A stretch of 64,000 nt of DNA from positions 62,001 to 126,000 of the forward strand of contig NZ_OUNG01000006.1 of NCBI RefSeq assembly GCF_900343155.1, given 5' to 3'. This DNA comes from Lactimicrobium massiliense. Its GTDB lineage: Bacteria; Bacillota_I; Bacilli_A; Erysipelotrichales; Erysipelotrichaceae. Below are positions 40,647 through 50,302 of the stretch, piece by piece. The notes under the pieces were generated by a model, which ran no database searches, was not told the DNA's origin, and saw only the letters and a program-made list of their open reading frames with translations. The position numbers were made by a program, and so were the translations under genes. Position 1 is the first letter of the stretch; every line of letters begins with the position of its first letter.

Positions 40647-41807
40647 ATGACAAACAAACTGCTTACACTTTTAGTTATCAGTTCTCTTGCACTGTCAGGA
40701 TGCTCCCTGATGCCGCTGCCTTCTGCATCATCTGCTACTTCCGCAAGCAGCGCCGCATCCTCTGCCGTACCGCAGGAAGCTGTATCATCTGCTTTTTACT
40801 ATGATCAGCTGAACCAGAATGCCAGAGAAGCCTACGGGGAATTGCTGCAGGGGGCAAATGACGGCCAGAGCTCTGTATCCTTTTCCAAACCGGTCAGCCA
40901 GGATGATTTTCTGTGTGCAATGACGGCATTTTCCAGGGATCATCCGGAGGTGCCCGGTACCAGCAGCTGGACCTGGACAGGCTATCAGAATGGCAGTGTG
41001 ATCACACAGGTAAGCTGGAATGCAGGTGATGATGCTGCCGCACAGATGGAAGCAGTCTCACAGGCAGCAGATCAGGTAGTGGCTGCCAATCCTGATCCTT
41101 CTGATCCAGTGGCATCAATCCAGTATTTCTATGAGTGGATCATCCAGAATACAGACTATGGCAGAAGTACATATGATCAGGATATCCGCAGTGTCTTTCT
41201 GGATCATGTCTCGGTATGCAGCGGCTATGCCCGGGCATTCAAATATCTGTGTGATAAAGCAGGTATTGAATGTGTGGTTGTGGAAGGTGAGGCTAATGAT
41301 GCGCGCCATGCATGGAATCTGGTAACAATCAATGGCAATACTTACTGGGTGGATGTAACCTGGGGAGATCCTCTTTATCAGCAGGATTCCTCCGGCCAGT
41401 CACTGACCTACCGTTACTTCTGCGTACCGGATGATCTGATGCTGAATACACATACGATTGACTATGGTGCCGGTGATCCGGACTCAGACAGCTATGTATC
41501 CAATGTATTTCAGTATCCATCATGTTCAGATCTGTCATTGGATTACTATGTACGCGACGGCAGCTACTTTACAAGCTATGACCGCATGAGTGTGTATCAG
41601 TATTTCATGAACCGGTTTGCGGCAGGCCAGTATCAATGTGCGCTGCAGTTTTCAAAAGATATTTGCCAGCAGGCATTTGATGATTTGCTTTCTGGTGATG
41701 TACCATACATGCAGACGATTATGGCTGGATGGTTTACAGGCAGAGTGACATGCCAGTACAGCACGGATCCCGATACTGGTGTTCTGGAAATTTCGTTCTC
41801 ATCATAA
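40647..41807 (+). CDS. Lipoprotein with a transglutaminase-like domain
   Basis: A 386-residue secreted lipoprotein: signal peptide LLTLLVISSLALSGC with the lipid Cys near residue 19, then a low-complexity Ser/Ala linker. Residues about 140-250 are a transglutaminase/protease-like domain with the Cys-His-Asp triad in HVSVCSGYARAFKYL, DARHAWN and YWVDVTWGDP. Such domains cleave or crosslink cell-surface substrates. The C-terminal 130 residues are unassigned. ATG 40647 has no clear ribosome site; ATG 40638 is an alternative. It is divergent from the M42 gene. Confidence 0.82.
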   Translation: MTNKLLTLLVISSLALSGCSLMPLPSASSATSASSAASSAVPQEAVSSAFYYDQLNQNAREAYGELLQGANDGQSSVSFSKPVSQDDFLCAMTAFSRDHPEVPGTSSWTWTGYQNGSVITQVSWNAGDDAAAQMEAVSQAADQVVAANPDPSDPVASIQYFYEWIIQNTDYGRSTYDQDIRSVFLDHVSVCSGYARAFKYLCDKAGIECVVVEGEANDARHAWNLVTINGNTYWVDVTWGDPLYQQDSSGQSLTYRYFCVPDDLMLNTHTIDYGAGDPDSDSYVSNVFQYPSCSDLSLDYYVRDGSYFTSYDRMSVYQYFMNRFAAGQYQCALQFSKDICQQAFDDLLSGDVPYMQTIMAGWFTGRVTCQYSTDPDTGVLEISFSS

Positions 41808-41823
41808 GTAAGGAGGATGTGCA

Positions 41824-42675
41824 ATGAAAAAAGGTCTTGTGTTGGAAGGCGGTGCGATGCGCGGCTTGTTTACCGCTGGCGTACTGGATGTTCTGATGGA
41901 AAATGATGTTGTTTTTGACGGGGTTATTGGGGTATCTGCCGGAGCGGCTTTTGGCTGCAACTATAAGTCAAAGCAGATTGGCAGATGCATCCGCTACAAT
42001 AAGCGCTTTGCCCATGAACGCAATTACTGCAGCCTGTACTCGCTGCTGAAAACAGGCAATCTGTACAATGCGGAGTTCTGCTATCACCGCCTTCCGGATG
42101 AACTGGATGTCATGGACAATGATACGTATGTCAAAAATCCTTGTGAATTCTGGTGCGTTGCAACGGATATTGAAACTGGAAAGCCCGTGTATCACGAGAT
42201 CAAGACGATGGATGAAGAGGGACTGGAATGGGAACGTGCATCGGCATCAATGCCGATTGTTTCTCGACCGGTCATCATGCATGGTCAGAAGCTTCTGGAC
42301 GGCGGCCTTTCAGATTCCATACCGCTTGCTTTCTTTGAAAAGATCGGCTATGACCGCAATGTTGTGGTACTGACGCAGCCAGATGGCTATACCAAGCATC
42401 CGCAGAAGGGCATGGCTTTGATGCGGCCGCTTCTGCATCAGTATCCGGCGGTGCTGGATCTGCTGGCTCACAGGCATGAGGCATACAATGCACAGCTGCA
42501 GCAGGTGCACCGTGCCCAACGGGAAGGCAGAGCATTTGTGATTCAGCCGCAGCTTCCTTTGGAAATTGGAAAGACGGAACATGATCCTGACAAGATGGAA
42601 GAAATCTATCAGATCGGCAGACAGGAAGCGTCCCGTCAGCTCGCTGATCTGAAGAAGTTTCTTATGACAAAATAA
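41824..42675 (+). CDS. Patatin-like phospholipase (RssA-like)
   Basis: A 283-residue protein with the patatin fold. LVLEGGAMRGLFTAGVLD near residue 5 is the oxyanion-hole G-rich loop, GVIGVSAGAAFG near residue 38 holds the nucleophilic Ser in GxSxG, and KLLDGGLSDSIPL near 160 contributes the Asp of the dyad in DGG. It is cytosolic and probably cleaves lipid acyl chains. GTAAGGAGGATGTGCA gives a strong start at 41824. It starts 17 bases after the lipoprotein gene, so they may share a transcript. Confidence 0.9.
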   Translation: MKKGLVLEGGAMRGLFTAGVLDVLMENDVVFDGVIGVSAGAAFGCNYKSKQIGRCIRYNKRFAHERNYCSLYSLLKTGNLYNAEFCYHRLPDELDVMDNDTYVKNPCEFWCVATDIETGKPVYHEIKTMDEEGLEWERASASMPIVSRPVIMHGQKLLDGGLSDSIPLAFFEKIGYDRNVVVLTQPDGYTKHPQKGMALMRPLLHQYPAVLDLLAHRHEAYNAQLQQVHRAQREGRAFVIQPQLPLEIGKTEHDPDKMEEIYQIGRQEASRQLADLKKFLMTK

Positions 42676-42679
42676 TTAA

Positions 42680-42720
42680 AATGTCGTAAAATGTGACATT
42701 ACTCCATTCTGACACATTTT
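42680..42720. promoter_or_regulatory. Nested inverted repeats upstream of the 42765 gene
   Basis: AAAATGTG at 42688-42695 is the exact inverse of CACATTTT at 42713-42720, with a 17-base centre. Overlapping it, AATGTC at 42680-42685 pairs with GACATT at 42695-42700. No T-run follows, so this looks like an operator with alternative pairings instead of a terminator. Confidence 0.4.
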
Positions 42721-42764
42721 CTGTGGCATGATCATCCCGTACTATGTGAGTGGGGAAATACCGC

Positions 42765-43340
42765 ATGATCATAGAGGAAAAGGGAGCGTGCCGCCGCCTG
42801 TGTGGGCATTTTGTGCTTGTGCATACGGAGACACAGAAGCAGATCGGAGAAAGGTTTCGGGGGCAGTGGCTGTGCTATTGTCATCAGGGATGTATGGGGG
42901 AAATACTGTTCTTTCACATGGGGATGCTGACAGAGCAGGGAATTATATCCTGTGCTGCAGTGCAGTATACAGCAGGTTATCTTTCAGGCGCCAAAGCCGA
43001 GATTTATCAAGGACAGGTACCGGAAAAATTCTATGTTTATGCCGAAAAGATTGCTGGCCGCTTCAGAATTGAAGCAGGACGCCAGCGCATCCGGCGCTGT
43101 CATCTTTTTGATTCGCTGCGGGATGCAAAGTACCCGGATATCCTGCATGTGCTGCATCCAGGCAGCCTGAAACGGATTCCGTTTCTTGGTGAAGAATTTG
43201 ATGGCAGAATGCTGAAAGGAAAGATCACTTCCGGTATCAACCAGCCAGAACTGCATCCAGGCATGAGGGCATCCTGCCTGATGGTGGAAGACTGTCAGGG
43301 TTTGGATCTTGTCATGATTCCTGAGCATATGCAGAAATAG
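42765..43340 (+). CDS. Conserved hypothetical protein of unknown function
   Basis: A 191-residue soluble protein starting at ATG 42765, eight bases after GGGGA; GTG 42750 is an alternative start. It is Cys- and His-containing near the N-terminus (CRRLCGHFVLVH, then CYCHQGCMGEILFFH) and basic in the middle (GRQRIRRCH). No family is recognised. It follows the patatin gene after a gap with nested inverted repeats and ends before a convergent regulator. The Cys pairs could suggest metal binding, but that is speculation. Confidence 0.55.
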   Translation: MIIEEKGACRRLCGHFVLVHTETQKQIGERFRGQWLCYCHQGCMGEILFFHMGMLTEQGIISCAAVQYTAGYLSGAKAEIYQGQVPEKFYVYAEKIAGRFRIEAGRQRIRRCHLFDSLRDAKYPDILHVLHPGSLKRIPFLGEEFDGRMLKGKITSGINQPELHPGMRASCLMVEDCQGLDLVMIPEHMQK

Positions 43341-43377
43341 TATGTTTAACTGTAATAATCATTCAACTTGAAATAAA

Positions 43378-43412
43378 ACAGAGGCAGATCATTCCGGATG
43401 ATCTGCCTCTGT
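43378..43412 (-). terminator. Terminator of the DtxR-family gene (minus strand)
   Basis: Two perfect fifteen-base arms flank a five-base TCCGG loop. Read on the minus strand the stem is followed by TTTTATTT, so it terminates the regulator transcript; it may also stop the plus-strand gene. Confidence 0.8.
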
Positions 43413-43437
43413 CTGCCTGTCAGCACAATTGTCTGAT

Positions 43438-43842
43438 CTATTGCAATGATCGTTTTGATGCTGTCTTATTTTTCTGCATATTTGCCTGGATCTGCTGCTT
43501 TACCTTTTCAAACGTGATATCGCTGATATCATGCTCAATGCGGCAGGCATCTTTACGGGCTGTCTCTGGATCTACGCCAATTGAAACAAAATATTCTGAG
43601 AAAAGCTTATGGCGCTCATAAATGTGCTCAGCAATTTTTCTGCCCGGGGGAAGCAGCGAGATTTCCCCATCTTTGGCCATTTCGATATAGCCGTTTTCTC
43701 TCAGCTTTTTCATGGCAACGCTGATGCTTGCCTTTGAATAGCCGAGTTCCTGTGCGATATCCACAGAGTGGACGCTGCCATTTCTTTCCTTCAGCATCAA
43801 AATCGCTTCCAGGTAATCTTCTGCGGATTCATATATCTGCAT
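43438..43842 (-). CDS. DtxR/MntR-family metal-dependent regulator
   Basis: A 134-residue protein with the DtxR winged helix: SAEDYLEAILMLKERNGSVHSVDIAQELGYSKASISVAMKKLRENGYIEM at residues 6-55, then the metal-binding and dimerisation region HIYERHKLFSEYFVSIGVDPETARKDACRIEHDIS with Glu, His and Cys ligands. The family represses Mn or Fe uptake genes when the metal is bound. A perfect palindrome overlaps its promoter and the promoter of the divergent psuK. GGAGGTAAGAGATC precedes ATG 43842 on the minus strand. No metal transporter is nearby. Confidence 0.85.
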   Translation of the reverse strand: MQIYESAEDYLEAILMLKERNGSVHSVDIAQELGYSKASISVAMKKLRENGYIEMAKDGEISLLPPGRKIAEHIYERHKLFSEYFVSIGVDPETARKDACRIEHDISDITFEKVKQQIQANMQKNKTASKRSLQ

Positions 43843-43859
43843 GATCTCTTACCTCCGAT

Positions 43860-43875
43860 ACAATACGAATATTGT
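43860..43875. promoter_or_regulatory. ACAATA-N4-TATTGT palindrome upstream of the DtxR-family gene
   Basis: A perfect six-plus-six inverted repeat lies 18 bases upstream of the regulator's ATG (minus strand) and 90 bases upstream of psuK. On the minus strand it overlaps a TATTGT -10-like hexamer. It is a natural operator for autoregulation by the adjacent DtxR-family protein. Confidence 0.6.
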
Positions 43876-43965
43876 AACATTGCTGGCCAAAATGAAAAGA
43901 GATGTGCCCCGGCGGGACCTATGCTAAAATATACGAATGTAAGGATGCGATCAGGAGGATCACCA

Positions 43966-44901
43966 ATGAGCTGCATTTGTGTAATTGGCGGAGCCAATAT
44001 TGATATCTGTGGATCAAGCATTGGCCCGTTACGTTCGTTTGATTCCAATCCAGGTATGATTTCCGTTTCCTATGGCGGCGTCGGCCGCAATATCGCCCAG
44101 ATCTGTGCACTGCTGCGGAAAAATACACGCTTTGTAACATGTTTTTCCAGTGACAGCTATGGCCAGATGATGAAGGCAGACTGTGAAATGCTGGGAATGG
44201 ATACTTCTGGTTCCGTGACAATTGAAGGACTGCCAAGTTCCATGTACATTGCTATTCTGGATCATAACAGAGATATGAAGGTCGGCATGAGTGACATGCG
44301 AATCCTGCGGTGCATGGATTCGGCAATGCTGGAGCCTGTGTTAAAAAGCCTTAACAGCGATGATATAATCATCATAGATGCCAATCTGGATATGTCATGT
44401 ATTCAGTATGTGCTTGCCAATGCGCCGTGTCATGTTGCGGCAGACCCTGTCAGCACAAGCAAGGCCGGCAGGCTTAGAAATGTGCTTGGCCAGCTTTCCA
44501 TCTTCAAGCCAAATCAGTTTGAAGCAAAGGAACTGACTGGTATCTCCATTGAAAATGAGGAGGATGCCCGCCGCAGCCTGGACTGGTTTCTGCAGGCTGG
44601 CGTAAAAGAAGTGATTATTTCCATGGCTGAGCGCGGACTGCTGCTGGGTACTGAACATGAAAAGCTGTGGCTGACACACCGCCGTATCTCTCTGGAGAAT
44701 GCAACCGGCGGCGGTGATACGCTGCTTGGTGCATATGTTGCCGCAAGGCTGGAACACCAGAGTCCGGATCAGGCGATCCGCTATGGTATATCTGCCTCCG
44801 TGACGGCAATCGAACAGGATGCTGTCAAGCGGCGCAGCCTCAGTCCTGAAATGATTGAAAAGAGTCTTGATACGATGGATATAAAGGAGAAAAAGTTATG
44901 A
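43966..44901 (+). CDS. psuK: Pseudouridine kinase (PfkB family)
   Basis: A 311-residue PfkB-type sugar kinase. VIGGANIDICGSS at the start, SYGGVGRNIAQICALL near residue 38 (substrate-binding GG motif), FKPNQFEAKELTG near 185 and ATGGGDTLLGAYVAARL near 248 (anion hole and catalytic Asp in GGGD) are the standard motifs. The next gene is pseudouridine-5'-phosphate glycosidase, which identifies the pathway: pseudouridine is phosphorylated here and then split into uracil and ribose 5-phosphate. AGGAGG at 43953-43958 fits ATG 43966. It overlaps psuG by four bases. Confidence 0.88.
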   Translation: MSCICVIGGANIDICGSSIGPLRSFDSNPGMISVSYGGVGRNIAQICALLRKNTRFVTCFSSDSYGQMMKADCEMLGMDTSGSVTIEGLPSSMYIAILDHNRDMKVGMSDMRILRCMDSAMLEPVLKSLNSDDIIIIDANLDMSCIQYVLANAPCHVAADPVSTSKAGRLRNVLGQLSIFKPNQFEAKELTGISIENEEDARRSLDWFLQAGVKEVIISMAERGLLLGTEHEKLWLTHRRISLENATGGGDTLLGAYVAARLEHQSPDQAIRYGISASVTAIEQDAVKRRSLSPEMIEKSLDTMDIKEKKL

Positions 44902-45818
44902 GTGAAATGGTAAGAGTCAATCCTGAAGTTGCAAAGGCATTACAGGAGAACAAGCCTGTCATTGCCCTGGAAAGCACGATTATTTCCCATGGTATGCCGT
45001 ATCCGCAGAATGTTGAAACGGCAATGCATGTGGAACAGATCATCCGTGATCACGGAGCTGTGCCAGCAACAGTTGGTATCGTTGATGGCGTTGGTGTTGT
45101 TGGCCTGACAAAGGATGAGATTGAAGAAATGGGCAAGCGCGGCCATTCGATTCCGAAGGTATCCAGACGCGATCTGCCGATTGTCATGGCAGAAAAGTCA
45201 TGGGGTGCTACTACTGTTGCGACAACAATGATTCTGGCTGCCAAGGCAGGTGTTGAATTCTTTGTGACAGGCGGTATCGGCGGTGTTCACAGAGGCGCAC
45301 AGGAAACATTCGATATTTCGGCTGACCTGGAAGAGCTTGGCAGAACAAATGTGACCGTGATCTGTGCAGGTGCCAAGGCAATCCTGGATCTGAAACTGAC
45401 TCTGGAAGTACTGGAGACAAAGGGTGTTCCGGTGCTTGGCTATCAGACAAATGATCTGCCTGCTTTCTACTGCCGTGATAATGGCATGGGCCTGAAAGTT
45501 GACTATGCGATTAAAGATGCAGCTGATGCAGCAAGAATCGTCAAGGCGAAGAGAGATCTCAAGCTCAATGGCGGCATTCTGATTACTAATCCGATCCCGG
45601 AAGAGTATTCAATGCCTACCGATGTGATTAACAAGGCTATTGATGAAGCAATTGCAGAGATGGATGAAAAGGGTATTCATGGCAAGGAGTGCACACCATT
45701 CCTGCTTGCCAAGATTGCAGATATTACTGCCGGCAAGTCTCTGGATGCCAACATTCATCTTGTATATAACAACGCGGCAGTTGGTTCGGAAATTGCCAAG
45801 GAGTACAGTAAACTCTGA
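44898..45818 (+). CDS. psuG: Pseudouridine-5'-phosphate glycosidase
   Basis: A 306-residue protein matching PsuG over its whole length: VIALESTIISHGMPYPQN near residue 21, TVGIVDGVGVVGL near 56, KVSRRDLP near 89, FFVTGGIGGVHRGAQETFDIS near 117 (metal and active-site Lys/Asp region), VPVLGYQTNDLPAFY near 175 and NAAVGSEIA at the end. It cleaves the C-glycosidic bond of pseudouridine 5-phosphate to uracil and ribose 5-phosphate. AAAGGAGAAAAAGTT precedes ATG 44898. It overlaps psuK by four bases and the next gene by one. Confidence 0.93.
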   Translation: MSEMVRVNPEVAKALQENKPVIALESTIISHGMPYPQNVETAMHVEQIIRDHGAVPATVGIVDGVGVVGLTKDEIEEMGKRGHSIPKVSRRDLPIVMAEKSWGATTVATTMILAAKAGVEFFVTGGIGGVHRGAQETFDISADLEELGRTNVTVICAGAKAILDLKLTLEVLETKGVPVLGYQTNDLPAFYCRDNGMGLKVDYAIKDAADAARIVKAKRDLKLNGGILITNPIPEEYSMPTDVINKAIDEAIAEMDEKGIHGKECTPFLLAKIADITAGKSLDANIHLVYNNAAVGSEIAKEYSKL

Positions 45819-46636
45819 TGTCATATGCGCCGGACCATATTGTCAATGATCCCGTAACCAGGGAAACACTGACAGCCGGGCTGAAAAAGCTTGGCCTGCG
45901 GGACGGCATGATTGTGGAAGTTCATGCCCGTCTGTCATCTTTTGACTGTGTGATTGGCGGTGCAAGGACGGTTGTGGATGCATTAATGGATATTGCTGGT
46001 GAAAATGGAACGATTGTCATGCCAGTAAACTGCCATGATAATGCGGAGCCTTCCACATGGAAACATCCGGTGCTTCAGCCGCAGTCCTATGCATCTGTGC
46101 GCAGCGCAATCCCGCCGTACGATCCCCAGCTGAGTGATATTCCTGATATGGGAGAGGTGGCTGAGAATTTCCGCCGCCGCAAAGGTGTCATTTTTTCCCA
46201 GCATCCACGTGTTTCCTATGCAGCGTGGGGCAGATATGCCAAGCTGCTGTGCAACCGGCAGTCTCTGCATTTTCCGCTGGCTGAAGAAAGCCCGGCAGCC
46301 CGCATGTATGAGATGAAGGGTTTTGTGCTGTTGATGGGATGTGATTTTGACAGTACGACAAGCATGCATCTGGCGGAATACCGCACAGATGACAGGCCGA
46401 TCCGCATTGAAGGCTGCTGCATGCAGACAGATCAGGGACCACAGTGGAAGAATTATCTGGATCTTGATCTGGACAGCAGTGACTTCACACGGGTGCGCAG
46501 TGAACTGGTCAAAAAAAAGGCGGTCCGCGAAACAGTGATCGGCGGATCCCGCATTCAGTTTTTCCCACTGGCATATGCCGTGGATGAGGCAACACGCTAC
46601 TTTGAATCCAATTCGGTATTTGAACTGTACCGGTAA
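45818..46636 (+). CDS. AAC(3)-family N-acetyltransferase
   Basis: A 272-residue protein of the aminoglycoside 3-N-acetyltransferase (antibiotic_NAT) fold. The N-terminal ETLTAGLKKLGLRDGMIVEVHARLSSF, TIVMPVNCHD near residue 64, the FSQHPRVSYAAWG segment and VLLMGCDFDSTTSMHLAEYR (acetyl-CoA and active-site region near 168-187) are typical. Chromosomal members often act on substrates other than drugs. Its ATG overlaps the psuG stop codon, so it is translated from the same transcript, which hints at a role linked to the nucleoside pathway or to chance linkage. Confidence 0.82.
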   Translation: MSYAPDHIVNDPVTRETLTAGLKKLGLRDGMIVEVHARLSSFDCVIGGARTVVDALMDIAGENGTIVMPVNCHDNAEPSTWKHPVLQPQSYASVRSAIPPYDPQLSDIPDMGEVAENFRRRKGVIFSQHPRVSYAAWGRYAKLLCNRQSLHFPLAEESPAARMYEMKGFVLLMGCDFDSTTSMHLAEYRTDDRPIRIEGCCMQTDQGPQWKNYLDLDLDSSDFTRVRSELVKKKAVRETVIGGSRIQFFPLAYAVDEATRYFESNSVFELYR

Positions 46637-47101
46637 TCAGATTTTCCAGGAATGTTTGAGGTATGCTGCAGAAATTGCTGCAGCTGCTTCAAGCATTTCT
46701 TTTTCTTCGGTTTCGTGGAAACGATCTTTGACTGGGGCATCCAGGTCAATTTCCATGATTACTTCATCATTGACAATGACCGGAACACATAATTCACTGC
46801 GGCTGTCACTGTCGCAGGCAATATGGCCATGGAAAGACAGCACATCCGCAATCCGCTGCGGCTTCTTTGTCTGCCAGCAGGTACCACAGACACCTTTGCC
46901 AAAGCCAATGTGCGTGCAGGCAGTCTTGCCCTGAAAAGGACCAAGGACGAGTTCACTGTTTTTCACGAAATAAAATCCTGCCCAATTGAGATTGGCATAG
47001 TTCATATTGATGCAGGCAGAGACATTGCTTAATGCAGCGATCATATCAGGCTCTTCCAGCAGGGCTGCAATCTGCTGGCTGATCAGACTTTTATTTTCCA
47101 T
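46637..47101 (-). CDS. msrC: Free methionine-(R)-sulfoxide reductase (GAF domain)
   Basis: A 154-residue GAF-fold protein of the fRMsr type. NYANLNWAGFYFVK near residue 34, TACTHIGFGKGVCGTCWQTK near residue 60 (the catalytic Cys set) and HIACDSDSRSELCVPVIV near 92 carry the three Cys used in the reductase cycle, with EIDLDAP near 120. It reduces free methionine-R-sulfoxide with thioredoxin. ATG 47101 is preferred because upstream in-frame ATG codons lie across the promoter. Its stop is directly adjacent to the stop of the convergent acetyltransferase. Confidence 0.88.
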   Translation of the reverse strand: MENKSLISQQIAALLEEPDMIAALSNVSACINMNYANLNWAGFYFVKNSELVLGPFQGKTACTHIGFGKGVCGTCWQTKKPQRIADVLSFHGHIACDSDSRSELCVPVIVNDEVIMEIDLDAPVKDRFHETEEKEMLEAAAAISAAYLKHSWKI

Positions 47102-47146
47102 GTAAAAGATCATAGCACATATTCCTGTGGTAGAATGAATTCGTGA

Positions 47147-47251
47147 ACAGGGGTGCATTTGCTGAGAATTACCCTTATCACCTGATCTAGGTAATACTAG
47201 CGTAGGGAGTTCCGAACACTCTTTGCGCCTTCAGAAACGGGGGTGTTTTTT
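47147..47251 (+). ncRNA. TPP (thiamin pyrophosphate) riboswitch with terminator
   Basis: The aptamer at 47147-47210 contains GGGGTGC, the CTGAGA motif, ACCCTT, ACCTGATCT and the closing TAATACTAGCGTAGGGA, all THI-element hallmarks. The expression platform follows: AACACTC at 47215-47221 pairs with GGGTGTT at 47241-47247, then a T-run. The right arm contains part of the GGGGG ribosome site of thiT, so ligand binding could block both transcription and translation. Confidence 0.95.
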
Positions 47252-47252
47252 T

Positions 47253-47813
47253 GTGAAGAACAATAAGATCAGAATCATTTCGTACATGGCATTGTATGCA
47301 GCACTGTATGTCGTCCTGAAATTTGCAGGACAGTACATTCCATTCCTGCAGATGCCGCAGGGAGGCTCAATCGAACTTGAGCTGGCTGCGGTATTCATTG
47401 CTTCCTACCACATGGGCTGGAAGTATGGCATTCTGACAGCAATGATCGGCTTTCTGCTGACATTTATCTGCGGCTTCCCGATTTACTGGCTGAACTTAGG
47501 GCAGTTTATGCTGGATTACATTCTGCCTCTGCTGTTTGTTGGTGCATCAAGTCTGCTTGGCCGCAATGGTTCAGTACGTCAGATCATCGGCATCTCACTG
47601 GCAATGATTCTGAAATATATCAGCCAGCTGTTATCAGGCGTGTACTACTGGCCGCCGGAGGGCAGTGTTGCCGGCAGCAAGGCTGCCTGGATATATTCTG
47701 CCGGATACAATCTCTGGTATAATCTTGCCACATTGGTGGTATGCATCATTCTGGTGCCGCTGCTGCTGAAAAGACTGGAAAAAACAAGCGCCTGGAAGCA
47801 GTTTGCAAAGTAA
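47253..47813 (+). CDS. thiT: Thiamine ECF transporter S component
   Basis: A 186-residue membrane protein with about six helices. The family features are SYMALYAALYVVLKF near residue 10, the conserved MPQGGSIELELAAVFIASYHMGWKYG segment near residue 32 (thiamine-binding loop and helix), and GVYYWPPEGS with Trp residues near residue 130. It captures thiamine for the shared ECF module, which is not in the window. GTG 47253 is chosen because it lies seven bases after GGGGGTG; a TTG start at 47223 would be inside the riboswitch platform. The TPP riboswitch directly upstream confirms the substrate. Confidence 0.93.
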   Translation: MKNNKIRIISYMALYAALYVVLKFAGQYIPFLQMPQGGSIELELAAVFIASYHMGWKYGILTAMIGFLLTFICGFPIYWLNLGQFMLDYILPLLFVGASSLLGRNGSVRQIIGISLAMILKYISQLLSGVYYWPPEGSVAGSKAAWIYSAGYNLWYNLATLVVCIILVPLLLKRLEKTSAWKQFAK

Positions 47814-47902
47814 GCAGAAACAAAAAACATTCAAATGGGTGGATGAGAATGCAAATCATCCACTTTTTATTTTTGCTGTCGGCGAGTAGAATAACAAATG
47901 CT

Positions 47903-48442
47903 ATGTCGAAAATATTCATTCCACATCCTGGACAAATGGTATATATCCAGTCTTTCAAGCATGACGGCAGCCTGCACCGCACATGGTGCAAGGGATTTGT
48001 GCTTGAAGCCGATAAAAAACATATCGTAGCCGTTACCAACCGCGCCTGGGTAATTGAGGCAGATGGAAGACGGTGGCTGACAAGAGAACCGGCAATCTGT
48101 TTTTTCTATGATGACCGCTGGTGGAATATTATTTCCATGATCCGCCATTCCGGTGTGTATTACTACTGCAATCTGGCTTCTCCGAGTGTATATGATGGCG
48201 AGGCAATAAAGAACATTGATTATGATCTGGATGTCAAGCTGTATCCGGATGGCGGCTACCAGATCCTGGACGAAGATGAGTTTGCCCAGCACGCCAGGCA
48301 GATGCACTATCCGGAAGAAGTGAAAAAGATCGTAGAAGAACAGATGCAAATGCTGATTCATGCGATGGAAAAAGGTGAAGATCCCTTCAATCAGGCGTGC
48401 ATAGACTACTATTACAGCAAATATCTGCATATGAACAGATAA
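47903..48442 (+). CDS. DUF402 protein, probable nucleoside tri-/diphosphate phosphatase
   Basis: A 179-residue protein matching the DUF402/Ntdp family: a short N-terminal beta strand ([19 protein letters not shown]), [16 protein letters not shown] near residue 25, [19 protein letters not shown] near residue 65 and the [27 protein letters not shown] block near 88-115, where Asp residues bind a metal in the active site. Homologues hydrolyse nucleoside tri- and diphosphates. ATG 47903 starts at the family N-terminus; an earlier frame start overlaps thiT. A GCCGC/GCGGT terminator follows. Confidence 0.85.
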   Translation: [179 protein letters not shown]

Positions 48443-48450
48443 TGGAAATG

Positions 48451-48474
48451 ATGCCGCTATGCGGTATTTTTTTT
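48451..48474 (+). terminator. Rho-independent terminator after the DUF402 gene
   Basis: ATGCCGC and GCGGTAT form a seven-base stem with a three-base loop and an eight-base T-run. Confidence 0.8.
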
Positions 48475-48515
48475 ACGGCTCGAAATACTGAAAATACAGG
48501 AATGCAAAAAACCAG

Positions 48516-48545
48516 TTGACAGAGAGGGAGGAGAGAGGGTAAGAT
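48516..48545 (+). promoter_or_regulatory. rRNA operon promoter P1
   Basis: TTGACA at 48516-48521 and TAAGAT at 48540-48545 have an 18-base, purine-rich spacer. It is one of two tandem promoters with the same hexamers upstream of the 16S gene. Confidence 0.65.
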
Positions 48546-48621
48546 CATGAAGCTTCTTCAGCAGGGGTTCAGGCATCAGGAAATGATCATGGATCAGGTT
48601 GGCAATGAGGAAAAAAAGTTG

Positions 48622-48649
48622 TTGACAAAATAAACTGAAGAGGTAAGAT
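48622..48649 (+). promoter_or_regulatory. rRNA operon promoter P2
   Basis: TTGACA at 48622-48627 and TAAGAT at 48644-48649 are separated by 16 bases. Downstream, a CTTTGAAAACTGAAC sequence near 48689 resembles the boxA-like leader found before Firmicute rRNA genes; a similar copy recurs in the 16S-23S spacer. Confidence 0.7.
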
Positions 48650-48777
48650 AAACAAGCTGCTTCTGAGAAGGAAGTAAGCACAGATCTTTGAAAACTGAAC
48701 AGAAAGATTAGAACACAAACAACGTCAATGAGTTTATAAGAAATCCTGGTTAGTAAGTAATCAGGTGAGCACAAGTC

Positions 48778-50302
<1,525 letters not shown>

